Source: Albugo candida (Eukaryota; Oomycota; Peronosporomycetes; Albuginales). Taken from it: a stretch of DNA of 64,000 nucleotides. The stretch lies in assembly GCA_040437565.1 (NCBI GenBank), contig JBDOQK010000003.1:682001-746000 (forward strand), in the 5' to 3' direction. This document shows positions 47,652-58,792 of the stretch, piece after piece. Below the pieces are notes generated by a model that saw only the letters and a program-made list of their open reading frames with translations, was not told the origin of the DNA and ran no database searches. A program made the position numbers and the translations under genes. Positions within the stretch are counted from its first letter, which is position 1. Every line of letters begins with the position of its first letter.

Positions 47652-49244
47652 AAGGGATTTTCCACTGGTCTTAGAAACTTGTTTCCACTTGCTGCTGTAC
47701 ACAATATAGGGTCTTTAATGTCCCTACTCCTTTTTATGGTGTGAAGTAATGGAATGGATGGAGTGATCTATGAAAGTTTCTCACGTACACATTGAATAGT
47801 TTCTAGAGACACCTCGCTTTATCAGAAGCAATATGATGCAATATAAGGATTTCGTGCAATTTGATTCGTACAAATATGCTATGTACTTACTTGGTTCTTG
47901 ATCGTGGTCGATATTGTCAGCTATGACACTTCACATCTGTGGTAAGAAACTATTGGATTGCTTTCATTCAAAACATTATATAATATCTTAATGGGACTGA
48001 GATGGATTACCGTGGTGATCGTCTCTCGAATTCATTCACAGCCATGGTGCAACGAGAAAGTTGATCGACATATAAGGCGAGCTACGAACCGATATTGACA
48101 TCGTATAACAGGTGAGTGCAGTCTTTGTGTGAATTGACTGATGATGAAGCTGTGAAGGAAATATTGACTCAGATGGTCAATAGAACATGCTGAATCGAAA
48201 GAGGGTTCAAACAATAGGAAGGAGTACTTGTGCTGCTCACGTTGTCCGAGCACAGCATTTGGTTCGGCTATCAAGCTGTCCAGTAAAATAATTGAGGTTT
48301 GGACTACATTTAGCTCATCAAACTATGTGTTCGGAGGTTGCTTATCTTGAACTGCCCAATCAAGACTTAAAAAGAGTAGGGAAGCATCTGTAGGAACGGG
48401 AAGTAAACGAAAGCTATAATTGTATGGTACGAGTACTCATGAAGGTATTCACCTTCAATCTACTTGATTACGAGATCTAAAGTATGACGTGAAAAGTCTC
48501 TGAGCCATAAAATATGCTGATGCAGTGCTTGTGTAGACCTGGGCATTTGTTCTCTTAGGCCAGAGTGTATCAGCGAAGTCCCTTTGGTAGTTAGAATGTT
48601 TATAGGGTCGTACAAAGGCATTTTTATATGAATGGAAGTAGAGAACACGATGTGCATTTGCCAAGTCAACTTTGTGATGATCGATTTCGAGAACGCTCCC
48701 GACTTTTGAGTAATACCCACGTCGCTTTAGAGCCCTTACGGAGTTGCCCCAGTTGATAGATTCGTGGTATCTAGACTGTAGTAATGACTTGGACGGTAGA
48801 ATCCGCTCGTTCCTACTCGGAGGATAGATCCTTACCTTCGTATGTCTTCACTTCCTATTGAGATAACCTTATACTATCGATGACCTCGAATTGATTGGCT
48901 GACATGTCCATGTCGACATCGAACTAATGGATGTAATTGTCCCATCGTTGCCCGAAAGGAAAGGGGAACCGACTCGAAATGTCGCAAGATCATAGCGCAT
49001 GAGCGGAAGATTTTTAGCAGCAGTGGACAAACGGATCAATCATGTGACAAGTGCCGACTATCTATGCTTGTAATTCACTTTGAATTTTGACAGCCTGGAT
49101 GAGGGGCCTCAGATATTCGTCTTGTGCCGTAATCCTTAAACCTCATACTCGAGGGTGGTACTCACCAAAATCTGTACAAAGCCTTTGAAACACTAACCAC
49201 TTTTCGATTTACCAGCAACAGACGACTTGACCATTGAACTCACC
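47652..49244. other. Gene-poor spacer, no gene seen
   Basis: About 1.6 kb with only short, motif-free frames (for example minus-strand frames at 48032-48274 and 48455-48664). It lies before the secreted-protein pair. No tRNA, repeat family or transposon ends recognised. Confidence 0.4.
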
Positions 49245-49709
49245 ATGTCTTGCATCCATACTTCTTACAGCTATAAAATTGGTGTTTTTCTTGTCATCTT
49301 GAATGGAGCGTTTCAGCTTGCTGTCTCCTGCTTTAGGTCACAGAATTGCGCCTATACACATTTGATATCTGTGGGGAAAAGTTCGGCAGTTAACATCGAA
49401 AAATTGATGGAGTGTGGTGAGTGTCTAACAACATCTGACCGCAACAACTTTGGGTATATCCAAAAAGCTGATAGACATTCTCATTTTCCTGTAACTAACC
49501 AAAACGTGAAAAAGATCTATTGGATTGGAAAGAATATTCAAACGACGGAAGCCGCTTTTGAAAATTGTCGTTCTTCATGTCCTAAGCTGAGCCTCGCAGA
49601 AACCACATTCAAAAAGATGTTTAAGGAGTTGACTCCCATCTACAACATGGCAGTGGAGTTCCCGAAAGCAGAAATTGTAAAGCCTCCGCGATTTTTCAGT
49701 TGCTTTTAG
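49245..49709 (+). CDS. Small secreted Cys-rich protein A (candidate effector)
   Basis: ATG at 49245, TAG at 49707-49709, 154 residues, no intron. The start resembles a secretion signal (MSCIHTSYSYKIGVFLVIL then NGAFQLAVSC). The mature part contains CGECL, later WIGKNIQTTEAAFENCRSSC and PKLSL. It is a paralogue of the protein at 51209-51703: both share the order C-G-[ED]-C-L, W-x-G-x-[ND]-I-x-T-T, C-R-x-x-C-x-K-L-x-L with the same signal-peptide frame. The paired CxxC layout recalls Cys-motif effector families described from Albugo (CHxC, CCG), but the exact CX2CX5G spacing is not present. It lies alone in a gene-poor block, as effectors often do. Secretion and effector role are inference; no RXLR motif is seen. 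Confidence 0.7.
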   Translation: MSCIHTSYSYKIGVFLVILNGAFQLAVSCFRSQNCAYTHLISVGKSSAVNIEKLMECGECLTTSDRNNFGYIQKADRHSHFPVTNQNVKKIYWIGKNIQTTEAAFENCRSSCPKLSLAETTFKKMFKELTPIYNMAVEFPKAEIVKPPRFFSCF

Positions 49710-50289
49710 GCGCTTTCTTAGTCATTTTATTGCGAGAATACGAGTTTGTCATGATACAATTTTGAATTCCATGTATTGTTGCAATGATTTATCCAATCGC
49801 TTTAATTCGATGTACATGCATAATTTGACAATGTGATGTTCGCACTTTTCTCCTGTTTGCGCGACTTTACATCCGTTGCTACTGTACTATCTATCACTGG
49901 ACGCTGCAATATGGAGCCACCAAATGAAGAAATATTCCTTCCCGACGTGTTAAATTAAGAAATGAATGAGTTGTGAGTATTGTACCGAAAAAGAAAACTG
50001 ATGTCGGAGGACGCTATGGGACCCCCAGATGTCGCATGTCATCAGCGTAGCTACTGATTATTTCAGCGTCAAATAACGTTCTTGAGCACACCATCTCAGA
50101 CCGAATGCATTCGCCAGATTTAATTCAGAAGAGTCAAACATCAATATCGGCCTGTTTTCTCCCTGCCCGGAATCCGAAAAGTACACCAACGCATTGCATT
50201 TATCGACTCTCAAATATACCCCCGCTATGATCCTACTCCCTATGATTTCTCTCTCTGCGCGTCTAAACCGTGAGAGAGACTATTAGGTG

Positions 50290-50321
50290 TCAATATCAAT
50301 ATCAATATCAATATCAATATC
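50290..50321. repeat. CAATAT hexanucleotide microsatellite, about five units
   Basis: The sequence TCAATATCAATATC continues as about five perfect 6-bp units. In one frame it would read as Gln-Tyr repeats, but no ATG precedes it after an in-frame stop. Confidence 0.9.
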
Positions 50322-50481
50322 AGCTTTATTCTAGCTATCGCCTTGTCGCAGCACATGATATGAGAATTTATTCTCGAATGCCATCAGTCACTAGCTATCG
50401 CTTCTCCATCAGTGCACTTTCATACCAGATTATATGCCGACTCAGTTTGGGAATTCTACATCGATTGATTGAGCGCTTGAT

Positions 50482-50571
50482 AAGCAGGTTTTATGATCCT
50501 CATTCAGACATCCCAAGTGCGTGGGAAAGTAGGTTTTACTATCCTCATTCGAATATTCTAAGTGGACGGGC
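50482..50571. repeat. Imperfect 45-bp tandem repeat, two units
   Basis: Units 50482-50526 and 50527-50571 align without gaps at roughly three quarters identity. Translated on the plus strand they give SRFYDPHSDIPSAWE and SRFYYPHSNILSGRA; about five of the differing codons are synonymous. Confidence 0.75.
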
Positions 50572-51208
50572 AAGTTGAGCATCGTACCCTAAACTTGGGA
50601 AGCGCTATAGCTGTCGATCGTTGGCTTCAATGAAGTTGAATGGGCTGATACCACAAACTCTCACTGTCGATGTTGAACATCCCCACGTGATAACCCTATG
50701 TTGACGAAACGATAAGTGCGTATGTATCAAAAGAATGCTCTAAGAGAAAACCTTTTGTGTGATTGTGTGGTTGACTGACTTTACACTATTCGCTGCAGCT
50801 ACGAACGCCCAGTAACGTGTTGCTCGAGTGCTGATTATCTCCGACACGACCCTGACTCGGAATTTTCTGATCGTGGGTTTGCATGACGATACTGAGTATC
50901 TCTGGCTACGAATTTAATATAGCATTTCAGATCTTTGGGCTACATGGCGATCTGGATTATTGGATTAAATTAATATGTCCATCCTCACCACCTTTAAGGT
51001 TTAAGCAAAATGTCCCTTATTTGAAAATTTGAAACGTTGCTGCAAAGCGATCGTGGTAAGGAGAACCTCGGCGAACCCTTGAAAGTGGTACTGAAGCTGA
51101 ACATGTTCCCGCAGCGGGAAAGCTGCTTTCTTCCACTGGATGAAAATTATTTATCAATCATTCTCAAATTCACCTGCAACTCAAAACAATTCGAACTTAG
51201 CCATCACG

Positions 51209-51703
51209 ATGTCCAGCACATATTGCTTATACGGTAACCGAATCGGACTTTTATTTATGATCGCCACCGGAGCCGTATCTCAGCTGGCTTATTCTGTGAG
51301 CCTTTATGAGAGAATAAAAACAAGACTTGGCCTGGTCAATCACTTTATCATCCAAACGGAAGGGGAAAAGATTGCTCGAGATCAGAATATATGTGGCGAT
51401 TGTTTAGGGGGGGTAAATTTTCCAAATTTCGCGAATGTACGATTTGAAGATGGAAAGTATGTTTGGGCTGGAAGCGACATTGAGACCACGAAAACGGCAA
51501 TCGAGCAATGTCGGCAGGTCTGTTCTAAGCTGCAGCTCACGACTGAGATGATTTGTGATGCTGGTTTTGATGTGAGTAAACTTGAAAAGGAAAAGTATTT
51601 CATGCCAGGCCGGATCCACAAAGGAATATACTACGCACACTCAGACCTCAGCTGGGAAAAATTCGTTAACAGTCTCGAGATATTTATCTGCATAAGAGAT
51701 TAA
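51209..51703 (+). CDS. Small secreted Cys-rich protein B (candidate effector)
   Basis: ATG at 51209, TAA at 51701-51703, 164 residues, no intron. An upstream in-frame ATG at 51140 exists, but 51209 aligns with the start of paralogue A and places a hydrophobic leader at the N-terminus (MSSTYCLYGNRIGLLFMIAT then GAVSQLAYS). Shared motifs with A: CGDCL, NF, WAGSDIETTKTAIEQCRQVC, SKLQL. It differs by a longer C-terminal tail (FDVSKLEKEKYFMPGRIHKG). The two genes are in tandem, same strand, about 1.5 kb apart, so a local duplication followed by strong divergence is likely. Function unknown; a host-directed secreted effector is the simplest guess. Confidence 0.7.
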   Translation: MSSTYCLYGNRIGLLFMIATGAVSQLAYSVSLYERIKTRLGLVNHFIIQTEGEKIARDQNICGDCLGGVNFPNFANVRFEDGKYVWAGSDIETTKTAIEQCRQVCSKLQLTTEMICDAGFDVSKLEKEKYFMPGRIHKGIYYAHSDLSWEKFVNSLEIFICIRD

Positions 51704-52412
51704 AACTGGACGACCGATATTAATCATTCGCTAGATGTCTTGAAAACGTATTTTAATACAAGAAATGATGACACACTGACTGTTCTATTTCTGTTGTGCA
51801 CGACTGCGTTGCATGTCTGCACGTATCACTACGGGCTGTAAAAAATGGTAGCTCAATCTTCTTGCTATATCTCGCAAACGTTTGTTCGAGATACAGTAAC
51901 GTGATTCGTATAGATTCCTGAGTTGCCTTATGATCAATCGTTCACCGTCGTCCCGATGGCAAGTAAGTGTAGTGCGAAGAGCTAGTAGTGACTCATAGAT
52001 CACTAAGCCTGAGTCCTTCAGCTGCGAAACATATTCAACAATTTGGAGCTCACACTTACATCTTACAGGAAACATTCCGTCTAGCGCAATGACTGTAAAA
52101 GGTTAGGGATCTACGTACATCAAAGATGGGATGATGCGGAGTCAGCATAGCTTGTTACAACAAACCATGACATGTAGGTAATGTAAGGAATGACATGTAT
52201 GCGCATTGACATATTGCTTGCTGCATTGAAATGACTATCTTTGTCTAGGAAATACAGTCTTCCGTTGGATCGAGATGTGTCAACCTAGATGATTAAACGA
52301 TAGTTTGAATGACAACGTGACTCAGGCGTATCGGTCGCGCACGAATACTTGATGAAAAAATCATTAGTTCCGTAGCGACTGCTAATAAGGAGTCCACTGT
52401 AGTCCAGCCGCA
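51704..52412. other. Spacer upstream of GET4, no gene seen
   Basis: About 0.7 kb. A minus-strand frame at 51785-52075 (97 codons with the stop) has no recognisable motif and lacks a convincing ATG context. Confidence 0.35.
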
Positions 52413-53690
52413 ATGAATCGACGAGCATTAGCACGACAAGCAGCCAAAAATGCTGTCCCAGAGTGCTCGATTGCATTGACTCGAGAAGCACATCCTGAAC
52501 ACAATGTCATTTGCAAGAAAGCCATGGCGATTGACAATATTTCTCGTAAATTAGATGAGCAACTGCAAAGTAATGATTATTACGGCGCTTTACAGATGTA
52601 TAAGACATTGTTCATGCGGACACTTAAAAGCGAAGAATCGGTGAAGCAGCCAACTCAATCTATCGAATTGGCTTCAAAGGCTTCTAAAACACTGTTGAAG
52701 CATAAGCAAGCAAGCGCGGCAGCCGAAATGGCTAACTTAATGCTCACCGTCTTCACTGATTATCACTACAAAGTTGATGAGTATACAAAAAGTTCGCGGC
52801 CATTTCTTAGTGAAGTCGTATTTCATACTTAACAGTTTTTCTGATTCTAAGACTTGATATCCAGCATCAATGACGCATTTGTGGCTGAGGGAGACTTCAG
52901 TAAGGAGCTTGCAAGTTTTTTGCAAAATGCAGTCAAGTACGAGCGTATGCTTGATGTTAAATGAGATGCGTTATCGAATTTATAATCACTTGCGCAGGTG
53001 GTCCGCAGCCGAAGGCACAAGAAAACACGGACATCCTCAGATCCAATTATTCTTAGCGCGAGCATATTTCAGGGGAGGAGATCACAAGCAAGCAGCAAAG
53101 CATTATCTACATGCGGAAAAACCTGAGGAGTTTGCTGATTTTTTACTCCACTGGTCGAACGAAGGATATCCCAGCGAAGTTGACCTATATATTGCTCGCG
53201 GCGTACTTCAGTAAGGCAGACGAGCATACTCACATGTAATCGTCGGATACTAAAGTCCTTGTATATTTTCCAGGCTGTTGTGTTTGGAAAACTTGAAAGA
53301 TGCAAACAAGCTTTTTGAAACATTTCACGTTAAAGCCAAGCTGGAGAATGTCACGTTGGAAACACCATTGTGTCACTTTATTCGGTTTTTGCTGGTAACG
53401 CTGGAGGTTTGTTGCGTAATAACGGGAATCAGAGGATACATCTATCATGTGTGTTTCAGAGAGACGCTTTACCGTTGTACCAACTTCTTCAGGATCGATA
53501 TGCCGCAGCTCTGGCACGAGACAAATCTTTCGAGAAAGTAAGTTTCATTTTGCTGAATGCATTTACCACGATACTCATTCAGCGATTTGAACAGTATCTC
53601 GAGAGAATCGGCGTAAATTATTACGGCGTCCAGCCTCAGCAGTCTGGTCTCAATTCTATCCTTGAAATGTTTTCTCGAGGTGTTCAGTAA
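52413..53690 (+). CDS. GET4: GET4 homologue, tail-anchored protein targeting
   Basis: Six exons: 52413-52780, 52865-52936, 52998-53210, 53274-53406, 53460-53537 and 53595-53690; introns of 84, 61, 63, 53 and 57 nt; 319 residues (human GET4 has 327). The alpha-helical repeat solenoid of the family is followed by its blocks: HKQASAAAEMANLMLTVF, KWSAAEGTRKHGHPQIQLFL, KHYLHAEKPEEFADFLLHW, SEVDLYIARGVLQLLCLENL, CHFIRFLLVTLE, YLERIGVNYYGVQP. Role: with GET5/UBL4A and SGTA it hands tail-anchored membrane proteins to the GET3 ATPase for ER insertion; in animals it is also part of the BAG6 quality-control complex. Every intron is phase-consistent and together they turn six fragments into one family-length protein. 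The protein ends shortly after the conserved core, as in fungi. Confidence 0.92.
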
Positions 53691-54232
53691 TGAAACCAGC
53701 AATACAGATCTCAGAATTTTTTCTTTCGTCATCACACATTCCAGAAGAACAAGTCTAGTCCCCGTGGATACCTGAAGTATTGTCTGTTACCCCATTCTGA
53801 GCCATAACCGTGAATATATCTGTGAGTGATCGTCGGCCGTCGGCCTACGTTACTCTGAGGAAGTTTCATTTTGGAATCAACGGCTTGGGTAAGCTAGGCT
53901 TGTTTCATTATATATGACTGTGGCCGATATCGAAGCAAAAGTAATCTTGTGGTAATATTTCATCCACAGGAATTTCTTGCCNNNNNNNNNNNNNNNNNNN
54001 NNNNNNNNNNNNNNNNNNNNNNNNNNNNNNNNNNNNNNNNNNNNNNNNNNNNNNNNNNNNNNNNNNNNNNNNNNNNNNNNNGTGGTAATATTTCATCCAC
54101 AGGAATTTCTTGCCTTTCGTGAAGGCTACCTACGATCCAGCATTGACAATCATAAGTTAACCGTCATTTATCGGTTAGAACTTCAAAGCCAATCAAGCAA
54201 GAACGTTTTCAAATCGCTTGCTTTGTGTACAA
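53691..54232. other. Spacer upstream of DDX47, with N gap 14
   Basis: About 540 bp including gap 14 (53982-54081) flanked by 33-bp copies (53949-53981, 54082-54114). No gene seen; presumably the DDX47 promoter. Confidence 0.45.
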
Positions 54233-55624
54233 ATGAGTGCGAATCCTCCAGAAGGTGACGGGGTGGATATTATGAGTAACTCTACTGGTGATAAATGCGA
54301 CGGATTTTCTGGCGATCAGACGTTTGAGCAGCTTGGTGTAGATGCAACATTATGTGAAGCCATTGCATCTTTAGGATGGTCAAAGCCTAGTAAAATCCAA
54401 CAGGAAGCTATTCCACATGGTCTAGCAGGACGTGATCTTATTGGACTTGCTGAGACTGGCTCCGGAAAGACAGGAGCGTTCGTTATTCCTATTTTACAAT
54501 CTTTGTTGCGCTCACCCCAGCGGCTGTACGCTCTCGTTTTGGCACCAACACGTGAATTAGCATATCAGATTAGTGAACAATTTGAAGCATTGGGTGCATC
54601 AATCGGGCTGAAATGCGCCTGTGTTGTAGGTGGAATCGATATGATGAATCAACAGATTGCTTTGGCCAGAAAACCGCATATCATTATTGCCACACCTGGT
54701 CGACTGGTTGATCATCTGGAAAACACGAAAGGCTTTAGTCTACGAACGATCAGATTTTTGGTGTTAGATGAAGCGGACAGAATGCTAAGTATGGATTTTG
54801 AAGAAGAAATCAATCAAATTGTGCAATTAATGCCGAGCGAAAGAAATACTTATTTATTCAGTGCTACCATGACGTCAAAAGTTGCAAAGCTGCAACGTGC
54901 ATCACTGCTAAATCCCATCAAAATTGAAATAACTCACAAATTTGCAACACCAGAGAATTTACGCCAGCACTATCTTTTCATCCCCGCAAAATTTAAAGAT
55001 TGTTATCTATCCTACATTCTCAACGAGGTCGCGGGACAATCAATCTTGATCTTTGCAAGCACATGCAATGGAACACAGCGAGTAACACTGATGCTGCGAA
55101 ATTTGGGATTTCAGGCAATTTGCTTACATGGTCAAATGTCGCAACCAAATCGGCTCGGAGCTCTTAACAAATTCAAAGCAAAAAGTCGCAAAATTCTAGT
55201 CTGCACGGATGTGGCAAGTCGAGGTCTGGATATACCAAGCGTCGATGTAGTGATGAATTATGATATTCCAACGCATGGTAAAGACTACATACATCGAGTC
55301 GGGCGAACTGCGCGCGCTGGACGCGCTGGTATTGCTGTCTCATTAGTGACCCAGTATGATGTTGAATTATATCAGCGGATTGAGTTTTTGCTAGGAAAGA
55401 AACTGGACGCGTACCCGTGCGATGAGCAAACTGTCCTGGTAATGCAGGAACGTGTAGGGGAGGCTCAACGCATCGCTACAAATGAAATGAAAGAACTTGC
55501 TAGTAAGCGTGGCAAGCGTCGTGATCGTGAGTCTGATGACGACGATATTGATGCACATCATGCGCGCGCTAAAAATTACAAGTCAGCTAAGCGCCTAAAG
55601 AAAACAAAAAAGAAGCGTTCTTGA
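54233..55624 (+). CDS. DDX47: DEAD-box RNA helicase DDX47/Rrp3
   Basis: Single exon, ATG 54233, TGA at 55622-55624, 463 residues. Motifs in order: Q motif ([15 protein letters not shown]), I AETGSGKT, Ia [50 protein letters not shown]. Features that point to DDX47 rather than other DEAD proteins are the compact size, the segment [13 protein letters not shown] with [18 protein letters not shown], the region [20 protein letters not shown] and a short lysine-rich tail ([11 protein letters not shown]) suited to nucleolar localisation. Role: 18S rRNA maturation in the small-subunit processome. It is intronless, unlike DED1 in the same window. About 300 bp separate it from the KRE6/SKN1 gene. Confidence 0.9.
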   Translation: MSANPPEGDGVDIMSNSTGDKCDGFSGDQTFEQLGVDATLCEAIASLGWSKPSKIQQEAIPHGLAGRDLIGLAETGSGKTGAFVIPILQSLLRSPQRLYALVLAPTRELAYQISEQFEALGASIGLKCACVVGGIDMMNQQIALARKPHIIIATPGRLVDHLENTKGFSLRTIRFLVLDEADRMLSMDFEEEINQIVQLMPSERNTYLFSATMTSKVAKLQRASLLNPIKIEITHKFATPENLRQHYLFIPAKFKDCYLSYILNEVAGQSILIFASTCNGTQRVTLMLRNLGFQAICLHGQMSQPNRLGALNKFKAKSRKILVCTDVASRGLDIPSVDVVMNYDIPTHGKDYIHRVGRTARAGRAGIAVSLVTQYDVELYQRIEFLLGKKLDAYPCDEQTVLVMQERVGEAQRIATNEMKELASKRGKRRDRESDDDDIDAHHARAKNYKSAKRLKKTKKKRS

Positions 55625-55920
55625 GCTCACAGAACACGCGAAAAGTAGCAAGGAAACACTGCGAATATAGATACCCCTTGTGCTTGATACTCAACGTCAG
55701 AGCAATACACCTGTGCTGAACCTTACCTATAGTCCGACTGGCAGTCATTACAGTGGACTTCGAAGTCAGGTGATTGCGATATTCTTCAGACTGGTTCTCA
55801 TCACTTCGATTCTGTATCTCGCAGTCAGTTACCTATCCAGCCACAATCAACTCGAATTCTTTTTTTCAATGTCAGAATTCTCATTGCATATTTGTAATCA
55901 AAGACTTTGTGAGAAGCCTG

Positions 55921-58167
55921 ATGCTGAGAGTTCATTACATTTGTGCCACGCTGATTTTGCATTTCTCGGCGTGCGTGCTTGCTTTCACAAAATACAAGAC
56001 TTCATCCGGACTTCGTGAATGGGTTGATTTATCAACACCTCGAAGAAACAAGTTTCATACAACCTCACGCGGAGAAAGATGGGAACTCGTAATGAGTGAC
56101 GAATACAACAAGCCAGGACGCTCATTCCGACCTGGAGATGATCACATGTGGACATCAATTGAAAAACCCGATGGTGTCAACAATGCTCTCGAGCTGTACT
56201 CTCATAATATGACTTCGACAACCTGCGACAAGTATGGTAAAACGTGTTACTTCCAAATCAAAATTGTCGATGAAGTCAACACAATCCGAGTTTGGAATAA
56301 TTACCAGAGCAAACCTGGGTATCAAAACGCATCATTTGTAAGTTTCTATACAGATTGTCGATCTCAATTTAATCATAATGATATTTGACTAGTATTATCG
56401 CGCTGGAATGGTGCAGTCGTGGAATAAGTTCTGCTTCCAGGGAGGATTACTCGAAGTACGCGCCCAACTACCAGGCGTTGTGAGCGAGGAGTCAGGCAAT
56501 CCAGATATTTCTGGAGGACCACATGCACGAGTGGAATCTATCATGTACTATCCAACATGGCCTGGTATCTGGATGCTAGGAAATTTAGGCCGTGCGATTT
56601 TTAGTGCTTCCACAAATCGCATATGGCCTTTCTCATACAACGAGTGTGATGATAATGTCTTCAATTCAACGAATCAGCGCATCAGTGCATGTGATGATAA
56701 CCCCGGCCATGGACTGAATCCAAATCAGGGACGTGGAGCCCCTGAAATCGATGTACTTGAAGGAGCGGCGGATCTTGTTTCAGCTTCTGTTCAGATTGGT
56801 CCCGGGATGCCCAAGAACTTTCGACGCTATGGTGATGGGAATGATTGTGTTTACACTGCCTCTTGTAGTATACTTGGCGGGAACGATATTGAAGTACCAG
56901 CAAGCGTTTACATCGAAAAACGCGGGCACCGATCGTGGTATCAAGGACTTAAGTATGCTGCAAATAACTTATGCAAACCAAGAAGGAAAGAGAAGCAGAA
57001 TATCTTCAGAATCAGAAAATCTATGCAGCGAGGTCTCAATGTTACGAAATGTGACTCTGATGTTTGTCCAGCCTCATACGATGTGAATGGTGATTTAAGT
57101 ATAATGAGAGAAAAACATCCAGATCGCTGGGGAATCAATTCCAACGGGACATGTTTTTCCAAACAGAATCCTTATTTCGGAGCATTCTTATGCAATCCAG
57201 GTAGTAAGAATGAGTATTGCGAAGATCAAGGATTGAAGTTACCCGAAAATAAAAATCTTAAACAGTTTGCTTATCAAATGGATGCGATATCAGCAAACTG
57301 GCATCTTCACGTGGGAGCTTATACGGGCTACGTTGCATATCAGATTGAATGGTTAGTGTTCTCTATATCTATTTTTTCTGTAGTATCATAATATGCTTTT
57401 TTAGGGTCATGGGTGAGACCGGATATGTCCGATGGAGCTTAGAGGGTCAACCACTGTATGAAATTCCGGCAGAGTCAATCACTGATGTCCCTCAGGATGC
57501 GGCAAAATCAAATCCAAGAAAAGTCATGGTTGAAGAGCCAATGTACATAATATACAATGTTGCTCTATCAGCCAAGTGGCGAGCTGCACCACCCAATGCG
57601 GGCCTTGGTCCTTGCCGTGGGAATGGATCAAATGACACGGTGAATAAAATCTGCGACGAATTTCCTCTATACATGAAAATCGATTATATCAGATTGTACC
57701 AAGATACCGGGAAAAATTCAAGTATGACCACCGGATGTGACCCACCAACCCATCCAACAAAGAGATGGATTGATGATCATATAGATGAATATGAAGATTC
57801 TGAGAATTTGTGGATCCCTGTGCAAGGATTGGCTTTTTGTAAGCGTGATGCCGACTGTACAGTGCCTCTGAATGTATCAGGAGGATATACTGGTCGCTGT
57901 GTAGAAGGACGCTGCAGATGCTCCACGTTATCATGGGGTGGCCCGAGATGCATTAGCCCGTACGCTGCTACAGCTATAATTACTTTTGGACCACCTTTTA
58001 CGGCCCATTTGGGCGTTGCTGCTGCTGTGGCTTTGTGTACTATGTTTAGCATATACTATTCATGCATTGAGTCACAAAAACGAAAAGCGGAGATGGCAAG
58101 GGTTAGACAGCTGAAGGCTGCTACTACGGGCTATGGGAATACAGGGAACAATCCAGCTAAAAGGTAG
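55921..58167 (+). CDS. KRE6/SKN1-type beta-glucan synthesis protein (GH16-like)
   Basis: Exons 55921-56337, 56393-57351 and 57405-58167; introns 55 and 53 nt; 712 residues. It starts with a likely signal peptide (MLRVHYICATLILHFSACVL). The SKN1/KRE6 domain follows: WELVMSDEYNKPGRSFRPG, WTSIEKPDGVNNALELYS, FCFQGGLLEVRAQLPG, YPTWPGIWMLGNLGRAIF, then the catalytic-type ExDxxE in GAPEIDVLEG. A Cys-rich EGF-like stretch near the end (CKRDADCTVPLNVSGGYTGR, CVEGRCRCSTLSWGGPRC) precedes a membrane segment (GVAAAVALCTMFSIYYSC) and a short basic tail, giving type I topology. Fungal Kre6 is type II, so the orientation differs. Role in fungi: beta-1,6-glucan assembly; here presumably cell-wall glucan branching. 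Several N-glycosylation sites are visible. The frame is open upstream of the chosen ATG. Confidence 0.88.
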
Positions 58168-58792
58168 TGACGCTCCGATGGATGAATTGATATCAAGACT
58201 CTTCTTTCGCTGCTAAACACTCAACTGGTGGCACGATTCGGAGATTGACACAGACAAGTTTGTTAATGTGCCTTGCTGCTCAACTTATATTAATCACACA
58301 TTTTCGACAAGACTTGATAGCCTCAAATAAAGACTTTTCGTTTTGCTTCAAGCGTAGTAGTGTAATGCCTTCCCATTCTGTCAAATAAGCCTACGACGCT
58401 CTATAATCGGACTTCAGGACTGAAATGCGAGTTTTTGATAAATCGGATCGCAAATATGCCAAATACTTGCATAGGGAAGCGTTGTTAATGTGAAGGCATC
58501 GTCGAGAGTTTTCTGATGGTGAACGTCGTGAATCGTATTCAAACTACACTTTGCCGATCGCGATCGCGTAGCTGTAAATTGACTTGTGGAAAGGAGGAAC
58601 AAAAAGTAAATTCCGTTCTATCTTCGCTGCATCGCAGAGAAATCGAACATGTCCCCATCTGTCACACTCCTGATCAGATTTTTATGATGCACCTGTGCTG
58701 CTTAGCGATGGGAAGTTAGGTCACAAAAGCTTCCTAAATAAAAATCTCGTAGAATGCAATGTACATTAAATTGATAGCTTTACCCCCAAATA
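58168..58792. other. Convergent spacer, no gene seen
   Basis: About 625 bp between two 3' ends. AT-rich; AATAAA-like strings occur near 58326 and 58737. A 67-codon frame at 58516-58719 has no recognisable motif. Confidence 0.4.

Larger units (their letters stand above)
49710..51208. other. Spacer between the secreted-protein paralogues, with repeats and one small ORF
   Basis: About 1.5 kb. It holds a CAATAT hexanucleotide run at about 50290-50321 and an imperfect 45-bp tandem repeat at 50482-50571. A 72-codon ATG frame at 50360-50578 (MRIYSRMPSVTSYRF) reads through the repeat as two 15-residue units. Nothing else stands out. Confidence 0.45.

Noticed and set aside
49380-51480. Assignment of the secreted pair to the Albugo CCG (CX2CX5G) effector class
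   Set aside because: The CxxC is there, but the Gly is not at the required spacing in either protein; kept only as a possible distant relation.
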